59,528 nt of DNA, from positions 1 to 59,528 of the forward strand of contig SCVA01000031.1 of NCBI GenBank assembly GCA_004297005.1. Direction: 5' to 3'. Position 1 is the first letter of the stretch. Every line of letters starts with the position of its first letter. The notes under the pieces are model-generated. The model had not been told where the DNA came from and ran no database searches. It saw only the letters and a program-made list of their open reading frames with translations. This stretch comes from Nevskiaceae bacterium (GTDB lineage Bacteria; Pseudomonadota; Gammaproteobacteria; Nevskiales; Nevskiaceae). Shown in pieces: positions 42,364-50,762 of this stretch. Made by a program: the position numbers and the translations under genes.

Positions 42364-43482
42364 ATGTCACTCGCTCCGCTGGCGCCCGATGCGCCGTTCA
42401 CGGTTCCGCACCGCAAGGTCCTCCGTAGCTGGCTGCTGCCGGTGTCGGCGCGCAGTACTTCGCGCGCCCTGCCTCTGGTGCTCCTGGACTACAGCCTGTT
42501 CGCCGCCGCCCTGGCCGCCACGGTCTGGCTGCAGCCGCTGCTGCTCAAGCTGCTGTTCGGGGTGATCGCCGGCCTGGTGATCGGCCGCCTGTTCATACTC
42601 GGCCACGACGCCTGCCACCATAGCCTCACGCCCAGCCGCCGGCTCAATCGCTGGCTGGGGCGGCTGGTATTCCTGCCCTCGCTGACGCCCTACAGCCTCT
42701 GGGATGTCGGCCACAACGTCGTCCACCACGGCTACACCAATCTGCGTGGCTTCGACATGGTCTGGGAGCCGCTCACGCCCGAGCAATTCCGCGCGCTGCC
42801 ACGCTGGCGCCAGGCGCTGGAGCGCGTCTACCGCAGCGGCTGGGGGCCGGGCCTCTATTACATGGTCGAAATCTGGTGGCGGCGCATGTACTTCCCCAGC
42901 CGTCGCGAAATGCCCAGCCGCCGCGCGGTATTCGTCTGGGACGGTCTGTTGGTGAGCGCCTTCGCGCTGCTGTGGATGGCGGCCCTGGTGTGGGCGGCGC
43001 GGGCCAGCGGGCAGTCGGCAGGCTTGTTGCTGGCCACCGGCTTCGCCCTGCCCTGGCTGGTCTGGAACGCGCTGATCGGCTTCGTGATCTACGTGCACCA
43101 CACGCACACCGAGATCGCCTGGCATGCCGACAAGGCCGAGTGGTCGGCGGCGCAGCCCTTCGTCACCACCACGGTCCACCTGCGGCTGCGGCCCTGGCGG
43201 GGCGTGGATCTGGGCTGGCTGCTGCACCACATCTTCGAGCACACCGCCCACCATGTGGACATGAGCATTCCGCTGTACCGGCTCAAGGCCGCGCAGCGCA
43301 TCCTGGAGGAGCGCCTGCCCGGCAGCATCGTGATCCAGGACTTTTCCTGGCGCTGGTACTTCGAGACCGCGCGGCTGTGCAAGCTCTACGACTACCGGCG
43401 TGGTTGCTGGACCGATTTCGCCGGCACGCGCACCGCCATGCCCGGCCAGTTGCAGCGCACCGCCGGAGCCAGCAAGCCATGA
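42364..43482 (+). CDS. Membrane fatty acid desaturase
   Basis: A 372-residue di-iron membrane enzyme with the three His boxes: HDACHH (residues 81-86), HNVVHH (117-122) and HHIFEHTAHH (about 290-299). Hydrophobic stretches flank them (about 36-78 and 195-245). It is closest in layout to omega-6/delta-12 type acyl-lipid desaturases. It needs oxygen. I place the start at ATG 42364; upstream codons run through the FNR box. It overlaps the ubiquinone hydroxylase gene by ATGA. Induction at falling oxygen by the perfect FNR box upstream would be a way to keep enough enzyme when the co-substrate is scarce. Confidence 0.9.
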   Translation: MSLAPLAPDAPFTVPHRKVLRSWLLPVSARSTSRALPLVLLDYSLFAAALAATVWLQPLLLKLLFGVIAGLVIGRLFILGHDACHHSLTPSRRLNRWLGRLVFLPSLTPYSLWDVGHNVVHHGYTNLRGFDMVWEPLTPEQFRALPRWRQALERVYRSGWGPGLYYMVEIWWRRMYFPSRREMPSRRAVFVWDGLLVSAFALLWMAALVWAARASGQSAGLLLATGFALPWLVWNALIGFVIYVHHTHTEIAWHADKAEWSAAQPFVTTTVHLRLRPWRGVDLGWLLHHIFEHTAHHVDMSIPLYRLKAAQRILEERLPGSIVIQDFSWRWYFETARLCKLYDYRRGCWTDFAGTRTAMPGQLQRTAGASKP

Positions 43483-44759
43483 GCTTCGACGAGCCGCGGA
43501 CGCAGAAGGGCATGAGGGATTCGGAGCCCGAGAACGGCGCCCCGCGTGACGACGCCGAAGTTCTGATTGTCGGCGCCGGCCCGGCCGGTCTGAGTCTGGC
43601 CTGCGCGCTGGCGCGCCAGGGTCTGCGGGTGAAACTGCTGGAGCGTCAGTCGCGCGCGGCGCTCGCCGCGGCGGCGCCGGATGGGCGCGAGATCGCGCTC
43701 ACCCATCGCGGTGTGGACATCCTCGAGCAGCTCGGCATCTGGGCGCGGATTCCGCCCGCCGAGGTTTCCACCATCCGCGAGGCGCGCGTGCTCAATGGCG
43801 AGTCGCCGCGCGCCCTGCATTTCGACAGCCGCGACTCCGGCGCGGTTGGCCTGGGCTTTCTGGTGCCCAACCATCTGATCCGTCGTGCCGCTTTCGCGGC
43901 GGCCGAGCAGCAGGCCGGCATCGAGATCCTCGACGGTGTGCAGGTGCGGAAGCTGGCAGTGGACGAGCAGGCCGCCCAGGTGCAGCTCGCCGACGGTCGG
44001 CAACTGCGGGCGCGGCTGCTGGTGGCGGCCGACAGCCGCTTGTCCGACAGCCGTCGGCAGATGGGCATCGGCGCCGATCTGCAGGATTTCGGTCGCGACG
44101 TGATCGTCTGCCACCTGGCGCACAGCCGGCCACACGAAGGCATCGCCTACGAGTGCTTCGGGCACGGCCGCACGCTGGCGATGCTGCCGCTTACCGGCAA
44201 CCGGGTGTCGGCCGTGCTCACCGCGCCGAGCGACGACGCCGAGCGCCTGCGCCAGTTGCCGCCGGCGAGCTACGCACGCCTGCTCAGCGAGCAGTTCGGC
44301 GGTCGCCTGGGCGAGATGCAACTGGTCGGCGAGCGTCACAGCTACCCGTTGGTGGCGGTTTACGCCCAGCAGTTCGTCGGCCGTCGCTTCGCCTTGATCG
44401 GCGACGCGGCGGTGGGCATGCATCCGGTTACCGCGCACGGCTTCAACCTCGGCCTGTACGGGGTCGATGCCCTGAGCCGGGCCTTGGCGGCGGCGCGCCG
44501 CGAGGGCCGCGACCTGGGCGCGGCGACGGTGCTGGAGCGCTACCAGTCTGAACACCGCCGCGCCACCGCGCCGCTCTATTACGGCACCAATTTCCTGGTC
44601 GGCCTCTACACCGACGAACGCTCGCCGGCGCGTTTCGCCCGCCAGGCCTTGCTGGGCGTGGCGAACCGCCTGCCGCCGCTGAAGAGCGCCATCACCCGGC
44701 AACTGACCGGCCGTGGTCGAGGCCCCGCCTGGCCACCGGGGCGCAGCCTGTTGAAGTAG
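43479..44759 (+). CDS. ubiM: FAD-dependent ubiquinone-biosynthesis hydroxylase (UbiH/UbiM family)
   Basis: A 426-residue flavoprotein monooxygenase. The FAD-binding GAGPAG is at residues 32-37 (VLIVGAGPAGLSLACALARQG), the DG region RQLRARLLVAADSRLSDSR follows, and the second FAD motif reads IGDAAVGMHPVTAHGFNLGLYG. That last variant, in place of the HPLAGQGLNLG of UbiH/UbiI/UbiF, is the form I associate with UbiM, a broad-specificity ring hydroxylase, so the symbol is tentative. Coupled to the desaturase by ATGA and thus likely under the same FNR box. It would hydroxylate the ubiquinone ring with O2. Confidence 0.75.
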   Translation: MSFDEPRTQKGMRDSEPENGAPRDDAEVLIVGAGPAGLSLACALARQGLRVKLLERQSRAALAAAAPDGREIALTHRGVDILEQLGIWARIPPAEVSTIREARVLNGESPRALHFDSRDSGAVGLGFLVPNHLIRRAAFAAAEQQAGIEILDGVQVRKLAVDEQAAQVQLADGRQLRARLLVAADSRLSDSRRQMGIGADLQDFGRDVIVCHLAHSRPHEGIAYECFGHGRTLAMLPLTGNRVSAVLTAPSDDAERLRQLPPASYARLLSEQFGGRLGEMQLVGERHSYPLVAVYAQQFVGRRFALIGDAAVGMHPVTAHGFNLGLYGVDALSRALAAARREGRDLGAATVLERYQSEHRRATAPLYYGTNFLVGLYTDERSPARFARQALLGVANRLPPLKSAITRQLTGRGRGPAWPPGRSLLK

Positions 44760-44835
44760 TCGCTGACCGGTTGGCCTGACCACCGGGCCGAGCGGGCCGG
44801 CTGGTCGTAGTCAGGTCGGCGCGCCGCGCAGGTAC

Positions 44836-45276
44836 TCAGCGCGTGGCCTGTCGTACCCAGGCCAGCAGTTGCGGCAGGGGCATCGCCCCCGCCTGGCGCG
44901 CCACTTCGCGGCCGCCCCGGAAGACCGCCAGGGTGGGGATGCTGCGGATGTTGTACTGCGCCGCCAGCCCCTGCTCGGCCTCGGTGTTGACCTTGGCTAG
45001 ACGCAGGCCGGGTTCGAGCTGGGCGGCGGCGGCCTCGTAGGCCGGAGCCATCGCCCGGCAGGGCCCGCACCAAGGCGCCCAGAAATCCACCACCACCGGC
45101 AGGTCGCTGCGCTCGATGTGGCGGGCGAAGCTCTGCTGGCTCAGTTCCACCGGATGGCCGGTGAACAGCGGCTGGTGACACTGGCCGCAGGCCGGCCGCT
45201 CGGCCAGGCGCGCGCCGGGCAGGCGGTTGACTGCCTGGCAATGCGGGCAGACGACATGGGTGCTGGTAGTGCTCAT
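44836..45276 (-). CDS. trxC: Thioredoxin 2
   Basis: A 146-residue TrxC: an N-terminal zinc-binding part with CPHC (Cys10, Cys13) and CGQC (Cys30, Cys33), then a thioredoxin domain with the active site WAPWCGPCRAM (Cys70, Cys73) and the cis-Pro segment IRSIPTLAVF. It reduces cytoplasmic disulfides and is commonly linked to oxidative stress. It is divergent from ccoN; the FNR box at 45342 lies 66 bases before its start and could affect both genes. Confidence 0.95.
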   Translation of the reverse strand: MSTTSTHVVCPHCQAVNRLPGARLAERPACGQCHQPLFTGHPVELSQQSFARHIERSDLPVVVDFWAPWCGPCRAMAPAYEAAAAQLEPGLRLAKVNTEAEQGLAAQYNIRSIPTLAVFRGGREVARQAGAMPLPQLLAWVRQATR

Positions 45277-45341
45277 GACGGTGATCTTCGCGGTAGCGGT
45301 GCTCGTGGCGGCATTGTTCGGCGCGATATATCGGGCCGCAA

Positions 45342-45355
45342 TTGACTCAAGTCAA
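45342..45355 (+). promoter_or_regulatory. FNR/ANR box of the cco operon
   Basis: TTGAC-TCAA-GTCAA, a perfect dyad, is centred about 81 bases before the ccoN ATG. TACAAC at 45375-45380 could be the -10, which would put the box near -39 to -41. This is the classic arrangement for microaerobic activation of cbb3 oxidase. Confidence 0.85.
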
Positions 45356-45429
45356 TGTCACCTTGCCGCTGCATTACAACAATGCCGCGACGTACCGAGT
45401 AGGCCCGCATTCTTTTGGAGAAGAAACCG

Positions 45430-46890
45430 ATGAGTTCCCCAACGACAACGTCGGTCGTGAATTACCACGACAGTGTGGTCCGCCAGTTCAGCATCATGAC
45501 CGTGGTCTGGGGGATCGTCGGCATGACCGTCGGCGTTCTCCTAGCCGCGCAGTTGATGTGGCCGGCGCTCAACTTCGACACCCCCTGGCTCACCTATAGC
45601 CGCCTGCGGCCACTGCATACCAATGCGGTGATCTTCGCGTTTGGCGGTTCCGCGCTGTTCGCCACCAGTTACTGGGTGGTGCAGCGTACCTGCCGCACCG
45701 GCCTGTTCCTCCCCAAGCTGGCCAGCTTCACCTTCTGGGGCTGGCAGACGGTGATTCTCGCCGCTGCCATCACCCTGCCGCTGGGCATCACCCAGGGCAA
45801 GGAGTACGCCGAGCTGGAATGGCCCATTGACCTGCTGATCGCCGTGGTCTGGGTCGCCTACGCGGTGGTGTTCTTCGGCACCATCGCCAAGCGCACGGTC
45901 AGCCACATCTACGTCGCCAACTGGTTCTACGGTGCCTTCATCATCGCGGTGGCGGTGTTGCACATCGTCAACAGCGCGGCGATCCCGATGTCGGCCACCA
46001 AGTCCTACAGCGCCTACTCGGGTGCGGTGGATGCGATGGTGCAGTGGTGGTACGGCCACAACGCGGTGGGCTTCTTCCTCACCGCCGGCTTTCTGGGAAT
46101 GATGTACTACTTCGTGCCCAAGCAGACCGGCCGGCCGATCTTCTCGTATCGGCTTTCCATCGTGCATTTCTGGGCGCTGATCAGCGTCTACATGTGGGCC
46201 GGCCCCCACCATCTGCACTACACCGCCCTGCCGGACTGGGTGCAGAGCCTCGGCATGGTGTTTTCGCTGATCCTGCTGGCGCCGTCCTGGGGCGGCATGA
46301 TCAACGGCATCATGACCCTCTCGGGTGCCTGGCATAAGCTGCGCGACGACCCGATCCTGAAGTTCCTGATCGTCTCCCTGAGCTTCTACGGCATGTCGAC
46401 CTTCGAAGGTCCGATGATGTCGATCAAGACGGTCAACGCGCTCAGCCACTACACCGACTGGACCATCGGCCATGTGCACTCCGGCGCTCTGGGCTGGGTG
46501 GCGATGATCTCGATCGGCTCGATCTACATGCTGATCCCGCGCCTGTTCGGCAAGCCGAAGATGTACTCGGTGCCGGCGATCAACCTGCACTTCTGGCTCT
46601 CCACCATCGGCACGGTGCTCTACATCACCGCGATGTGGATCGCCGGTGTGATGCAGGGCCTGATGTGGCGCGCGGTGTCGGACGACGGCACGCTGACCTA
46701 CAGCTTCGTCGAGGCGCTCAAGGCCACGCATCCCTTCTACGGCCTGCGTCTGCTCGGCGGCCTGATCTTCCTCTCCGGCATGTTCGTGATGGCCTGGAAC
46801 GTCTGGAAGACCGTGCAGCCCGAGCCGGGCGCCGAGTCCCTGCGTGACAGCACTACTTCCCATGGTTCCCTCCAGGAGGCCCGGTCATGA
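45430..46890 (+). CDS. ccoN: Cytochrome cbb3 oxidase subunit I
   Basis: The catalytic subunit, 486 residues, with about 12 membrane segments. It reduces O2 to water at a haem b3-CuB centre and pumps protons, with high O2 affinity. Haem and copper ligands are visible in [14 protein letters not shown] (low-spin haem His), the [18 protein letters not shown] helix, [15 protein letters not shown] (His pair) and [11 protein letters not shown]. The start is the ATG at 45430 with GGAGAAG 8 bases upstream, rather than the TTG at 45415. It overlaps ccoO by ATGA. First gene of a run that includes ccoO, ccoQ, ccoP, ccoG, ccoI and ccoS. Confidence 0.97.
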   Translation: MSSPTTTSVVNYHDSVVRQFSIMTVVWGIVGMTVGVLLAAQLMWPALNFDTPWLTYSRLRPLHTNAVIFAFGGSALFATSYWVVQRTCRTGLFLPKLASFTFWGWQTVILAAAITLPLGITQGKEYAELEWPIDLLIAVVWVAYAVVFFGTIAKRTVSHIYVANWFYGAFIIAVAVLHIVNSAAIPMSATKSYSAYSGAVDAMVQWWYGHNAVGFFLTAGFLGMMYYFVPKQTGRPIFSYRLSIVHFWALISVYMWAGPHHLHYTALPDWVQSLGMVFSLILLAPSWGGMINGIMTLSGAWHKLRDDPILKFLIVSLSFYGMSTFEGPMMSIKTVNALSHYTDWTIGHVHSGALGWVAMISIGSIYMLIPRLFGKPKMYSVPAINLHFWLSTIGTVLYITAMWIAGVMQGLMWRAVSDDGTLTYSFVEALKATHPFYGLRLLGGLIFLSGMFVMAWNVWKTVQPEPGAESLRDSTTSHGSLQEARS

Positions 46891-47621
46891 GCGGCCCACT
46901 GCACGACAAGATTGAACGCAACATTGGCCTGATGGGCATCCTGATCGCGGTCGCGATCAGCTTCGGCGGCCTGGTCGAGATCCTGCCGCTGATGCACCAG
47001 AGCAGCACCACCCAGCCGGCGCCGGGGCTCAAGATCCGCACGCCGCTGGAAGTGGCGGGGCGCGATGTCTACATCCGCGAGGGTTGCTACAACTGCCACT
47101 CGCAGATGGTGCGCTCGCTGCACGAGGAAGTGATGCGCTACGGCCCTGCCTCCACCGCCGGCGAATCGGTGTGGGATCACCCCTTCCAGTGGGGCTCCAA
47201 GCGCACCGGCCCTGACCTCGCCCGCGTCGGCGGCCGCTACAGCGACGACTGGCATGTCATCCACCTGAAGAACCCGCGCGACGTGGTGCCGGAATCCAAC
47301 ATGCCGGGCTATCCATGGCTGGCGGCGACGCCGCTGAAGGCCGACGACGTGGTTGCCGAGATGCGCGCCCTATCGCGGGTCGGCGTGCCCTTCACCGAGC
47401 AGGAAATCGCGGCCGCGCCGGCCGCGGTGGAAGGACACACCCAGATGGACGCGCTGATCGCCTTCCTGCAGTCGTTGAAGGTGCCCAAGCCGGAGGCGCC
47501 GGTCGTCACCCCGCCGCCGACGCCCGAGCAGGCCCCGGCCCCGGCAGAAACCCCCGCCGAGGCTCCCGCCGCTGGCGAGGCGGCTCCGGCCACCACCGAC
47601 GCCGCGGCGCCGGCCCAGTAA
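46887..47621 (+). CDS. ccoO: Cytochrome cbb3 oxidase subunit II (monohaem cytochrome c)
   Basis: A 244-residue subunit with one N-terminal membrane anchor (about residues 13-32) and a c-type haem site CYNCH (residues 67-71) in [15 protein letters not shown]; the axial Met is expected in [10 protein letters not shown]. It passes electrons from CcoP to CcoN. The last 45 residues form a Pro/Ala/Glu-rich low-complexity tail ([18 protein letters not shown]...) that most CcoO proteins lack, probably exposed in the periplasm. Overlaps ccoN by ATGA. Confidence 0.97.
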   Translation: MSGPLHDKIERNIGLMGILIAVAISFGGLVEILPLMHQSSTTQPAPGLKIRTPLEVAGRDVYIREGCYNCHSQMVRSLHEEVMRYGPASTAGESVWDHPFQWGSKRTGPDLARVGGRYSDDWHVIHLKNPRDVVPESNMPGYPWLAATPLKADDVVAEMRALSRVGVPFTEQEIAAAPAAVEGHTQMDALIAFLQSLKVPKPEAPVVTPPPTPEQAPAPAETPAEAPAAGEAAPATTDAAAPAQ

Positions 47622-47641
47622 GCGATTAAGGAGAGCAAGCC

Positions 47642-47818
47642 ATGATCAGCGGCATTGTCACCGCCCTACTGCTGGCGTCCTTCGTCGGCATCACCGTCTG
47701 GGCCTACTCGGCGCGTAACCGCACGCGCTTCGAGGATGCCTCCCGTCTGCCCCTGAGCGACGACCCCGCGACCACGGCCTGCCAGCACGGCGGCTGTGGC
47801 TGCTCCAAGGAGAACTGA
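47642..47818 (+). CDS. ccoQ: cbb3 oxidase small subunit CcoQ with Cys-rich tail
   Basis: A 58-residue single-span membrane protein (MISGIVTALLLASFVGITVW) followed by YSARNRTRFEDASRLPL, which fits the short CcoQ/FixQ family. AAGGAGAG lies 7 bases before the ATG. The tail, CQHGGCGCSKEN, has three Cys and one His; this is not usual for CcoQ and could bind a metal ion. Placement between ccoO and ccoP is the standard one. Confidence 0.85.
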   Translation: MISGIVTALLLASFVGITVWAYSARNRTRFEDASRLPLSDDPATTACQHGGCGCSKEN

Positions 47819-47819
47819 A

Positions 47820-47981
47820 ATGGACATGGTTCTGACCTACTGGCACTGGTTCATCGGTGCCCTGCTGTTGTCCCTGGCGCTGGGGGTGAGCTGGCTCGCC
47901 CTTAGTGGCCATCCGCACCGGCCGCACTTGGCCGGCCATCGCCATGCCGTGATTCGCAAGCAGGGAGGGCGCCGGTCATGA
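47820..47981 (+). CDS. Extra small membrane protein resembling the CcoP N terminus
   Basis: A 53-residue ORF starting 1 base after the ccoQ stop and overlapping the ccoP start by ATGA. It reads MDMVLTYWHWFIGALLLSLALG then a second half rich in His and Arg (SGHPHRPHLAGHRHAVIRK). The YWHWFI start followed by a membrane span resembles the first 25 residues of CcoP (NATWHWFIAAIAVG), so it may be a duplicated FixP_N-type segment. It could be a seventh, small oxidase subunit or an assembly aid. No haem motif. Confidence 0.7.
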   Translation: MDMVLTYWHWFIGALLLSLALGVSWLALSGHPHRPHLAGHRHAVIRKQGGRRS

Positions 47982-48859
47982 ACGCTACCTGGCACTGGTT
48001 CATCGCCGCCATCGCCGTCGGCTCCATCATTGGCTGCCTCTGGCTGCTGTTCAGCAATGCCCGCGGCACTCCGGGGGAAAGCACCACTGGCCATGTCTGG
48101 GACGACGACCTGCGTGAGTACAACAATCCGCTGCCGCGCTGGTGGCTGAATATGTTCATCCTCACCATCGTGTTCGGCGTCGGCTACCTGGTCTACTACC
48201 CTGGCCTGGGCGCCTTCGCTGGCAAGAGCGGCTGGACGCAGGAGAAGCAGCTCGCCGAGCGCATGGCCGTGGTCAAGGCCAAGCGCCAGGCGGTGTACGC
48301 CACCCTGGGTGATCGCGATGTCGCCGCGCTGTCCAAGGATCCTGCGGTGCTGTCGCTGGGCCGCGAGGTGTTCCTGAACAACTGCGCCGGCTGTCACGGC
48401 GCCGATGCGCGCGGCGCGCGCGGCTTCCCCAACCTGGCCGACAAGGACTGGATCTACGGCGGCACTCCGGAGGCCATCGTCACCTCCATCACCAACGGTC
48501 GCCAGGGTCAGATGCCGACCTTCAGCGCCACGCTGGACCCGAAGGTCACCGACGATCTGGTGGATACCGTGAAGCACTGGTCTGATCCCAACTTCAACGC
48601 CCAGCGGCGTGAGAACGCGATGAAGACCTTCGCCGTCACCTGCGCGGCCTGTCACGGCGCCGACGGCAAGGGCAACCCCTACATCGGCGCGCCGAATCTC
48701 ACCGACAACATCTGGTTGCATGGCGGTAGCCGCGAGAAGATCCGCGAGACCATCCTGTTCGGCCGCAAGAGCAGCATGCCGGCGCACAAGGATATTCTCG
48801 GCGGGGACGATATCCGGGTAGTCTCCAGCTACGTCTACAGCCTCTCGCAAACTCCATGA
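47978..48859 (+). CDS. ccoP: Cytochrome cbb3 oxidase subunit III (dihaem cytochrome c)
   Basis: A 293-residue subunit with two N-terminal membrane segments (residues 5-25 and 56-76, with the FixP_N motif DDLREYNNPLPRWWLNMF between) and two c-type haem sites: CAGCH (136-140) and CAACH (222-226). It takes electrons from soluble cytochromes and passes them to CcoO. It overlaps the next gene by ATGA. Confidence 0.97.
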   Translation: MNATWHWFIAAIAVGSIIGCLWLLFSNARGTPGESTTGHVWDDDLREYNNPLPRWWLNMFILTIVFGVGYLVYYPGLGAFAGKSGWTQEKQLAERMAVVKAKRQAVYATLGDRDVAALSKDPAVLSLGREVFLNNCAGCHGADARGARGFPNLADKDWIYGGTPEAIVTSITNGRQGQMPTFSATLDPKVTDDLVDTVKHWSDPNFNAQRRENAMKTFAVTCAACHGADGKGNPYIGAPNLTDNIWLHGGSREKIRETILFGRKSSMPAHKDILGGDDIRVVSSYVYSLSQTP

Positions 48860-49185
48860 GCGACGATCACACCAGCGAGGAAGTCCAGGCCGACGTCCTG
48901 CTACGGCAGGCCGCGGCCAAGGGCCTGGGCTCCCGCACGGGAGCCCGGCTGGTGGCGATCACCCTCTGGGCTAGTTTTCTCGGAGCCATTCCCATGCTGT
49001 TGACCTGGCTGCTGTTGCTGCCAGAGGAGTACGCGACCAAGCTCGGCCTATCCGAGCTGTCGTTCGGCTTCTTCATGTGCTGGCTGGCCGCCGCGGCGCC
49101 GGCCGCCATCGCGGTGCTGCTGACCCATGCCGGCTCGCCGGCGGTGCCGCTGCCCCCGGAGGCGCCGAATGAGCACCTCCACTAA
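48856..49185 (+). CDS. Hypothetical two-span membrane protein in the cco operon
   Basis: A 109-residue protein I do not recognise. After a charged N-terminal part it has two hydrophobic segments, about residues 34-56 (LVAITLWASFLGAIPMLLTWLLLL) and 69-92 (FGFFMCWLAAAAPAAIAVLLTH), then a Pro-rich end. Its ATG overlaps the ccoP stop and its end overlaps ccoG by 17 bases, so it is tightly built into the operon. A role in oxidase assembly or stability is inferred from position only. Confidence 0.75.
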   Translation: MSDDHTSEEVQADVLLRQAAAKGLGSRTGARLVAITLWASFLGAIPMLLTWLLLLPEEYATKLGLSELSFGFFMCWLAAAAPAAIAVLLTHAGSPAVPLPPEAPNEHLH

Positions 49186-50584
49186 GCCGCCGGAAGCCGA
49201 AAAGCCGGCGCTGCTCTACGAGTCGTCGGCGAAGATTCAGTCACGCCGAGCCCAGGGCCGCTATGCCCGGCTGCGGGTGCTGGCGATGCTCTTGCTGTTG
49301 GGCTTCTATTACATCGCGCCCTGGATCCAGATCGGCGACACGCCACTGGTCTGGCTGGACCTGCCGCACCGGCGTTTTCACGTCTTCACGCTGACGCTGG
49401 CACCGCAGGACCTCATCTTTCTCACCTGGCTGCTGCTGATCGCGGCGCTGACGCTGTTCTTCTTCACCACTCTGGGTGGGCGACTGTGGTGCGGCTATGC
49501 CTGTCCTCAGACGGTGTGGACCGAAGCGTTCATCTGGATGGAACACCTCGCCGAGGGTGATCGCTACGCGCGCATCAAGCTCGACCGCTCACCCTGGAAC
49601 ACCGAGAAGATTCTGCGCCGGGGCGCCAAGCACCTGCTCTGGGGCGGCTTCGCCCTGTTCACCGGTTTGACCTTCGTCGCCTACTTCGTGCCGGCGCGCG
49701 AGCTGTTCCCCGAGTTCTTCGCCCTGCAGTTGGCGGGCTGGCCGCTGTTCTGGACCCTGTTCTACGGCTTTGCCACCTGGGGCAATGCCGGCGTGATGCG
49801 CGAGCAGGTGTGCAAGTACATGTGCCCCTACGCCCGCTTCCAGAGCGCGATGTTCGACAAGGACACGCTGGTCATCTCCTACGACCAGAAGCGTGGCGAG
49901 CCGCGCAAGTCAGTGGCGAAGCTCAGCGGCGTGCCCGCGGGTGATTGCGTGGACTGCTCGCTGTGCGTGCAGGTCTGCCCCACCGGCATCGACATACGCA
50001 AGGGTCTGCAGTACGAGTGCATCGCCTGCGCCGCCTGCGTGGATGCCTGCAACAGCGTGATGGACTCGGTGCACAAGCCGCGCGGCCTGATCCGCTACAC
50101 CAGCGCGCACGAGGAGAAGGGGCAGAAGTTCCGCCTGCTGCGTCCCCGGGTGATCGGCTACGGCCTGATCTGGGCCGGGCTCTGCGTCGGCTTCGTGGTG
50201 GCGATCCTGCTGCGCACGCCGGTGCAGTTCGACGTGATCCGCGACCGTCACTCGCTCTACCGCGAGCTCGACGACGGTGCCATCGAGAACCTCTACACCC
50301 TGAAGGTGAGCAACGAGACCTCGGCCGCGCACCGCTTCAAGCTCTCGGTCAGCTCGCCGGATGGCCGCCGTTTCCTGGCCGTGCCGGACAGCGTACTGGT
50401 CGGTCGCGGCGAGGCCCAGGCCCTGACGGTGAGCGTGCGTAACCAGGTGTCCGACGACGAGGACGACGACGAGGACCGCCTGCATGGCATACACAGCCTC
50501 AAGTTCAGCCTGGTCGCCGAGGACGATCCCAAGCTCCAACGCGAGCGCACCGCCAGCTTCATTGCCGGAGAAGGTCATGACTGA
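49169..50584 (+). CDS. ccoG: cbb3 oxidase assembly protein CcoG (membrane ferredoxin-like)
   Basis: A 471-residue membrane protein with about five segments and two 4Fe-4S motifs, CVDCSLCVQVCP (about 261-272) and CIACAACVDACN (about 285-296). Other family marks are LWCGYACPQTVW and REQVCKYMCPYARFQSAMFD, and a C-terminal Ig-like domain. CcoG reduces Cu(II) to Cu(I) for the CuB site. The ATG at 49169 gives the family start; 14 upstream codons are out. An acidic patch DDEDDDED lies near the end of the protein. Confidence 0.95.
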   Translation: MSTSTKPPEAEKPALLYESSAKIQSRRAQGRYARLRVLAMLLLLGFYYIAPWIQIGDTPLVWLDLPHRRFHVFTLTLAPQDLIFLTWLLLIAALTLFFFTTLGGRLWCGYACPQTVWTEAFIWMEHLAEGDRYARIKLDRSPWNTEKILRRGAKHLLWGGFALFTGLTFVAYFVPARELFPEFFALQLAGWPLFWTLFYGFATWGNAGVMREQVCKYMCPYARFQSAMFDKDTLVISYDQKRGEPRKSVAKLSGVPAGDCVDCSLCVQVCPTGIDIRKGLQYECIACAACVDACNSVMDSVHKPRGLIRYTSAHEEKGQKFRLLRPRVIGYGLIWAGLCVGFVVAILLRTPVQFDVIRDRHSLYRELDDGAIENLYTLKVSNETSAAHRFKLSVSSPDGRRFLAVPDSVLVGRGEAQALTVSVRNQVSDDEDDDEDRLHGIHSLKFSLVAEDDPKLQRERTASFIAGEGHD

Positions 50585-50762
50585 GTCTGCCCAAGCCAAG
50601 CCCGCCACGCCGCGGAAGCCACGCCTGCCGCTGGTCGAACTGCTGCTCATCTTCGGCCTGCCGGCGGCGGTGCTGGCAGCCGGCGTGCTGACCATCCTCA
50701 CCGCCTCGCAGCAGGGTTTCACACCCATCGCCGAGACCAGCGTCGCCCCCAAGGGGCACTGA
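50577..50762 (+). CDS. Small single-span protein at the usual ccoH position
   Basis: A 61-residue protein: charged N terminus, one membrane segment (LPLVELLLIFGLPAAVLAAGVLTIL) and a short periplasmic tail. It overlaps ccoG by 8 bases and touches ccoI. In most cco clusters ccoH (about 150-180 residues) is found here; this protein has the same anchor-first layout but lacks nearly all of the periplasmic domain. It may be a shortened CcoH or an unrelated replacement. Confidence 0.65.
   Translation: MTESAQAKPATPRKPRLPLVELLLIFGLPAAVLAAGVLTILTASQQGFTPIAETSVAPKGH

Noticed and set aside
50577..50762. Calling this ORF ccoH outright
   Set aside because: Only 61 residues and no periplasmic domain; position alone is not enough for the name.
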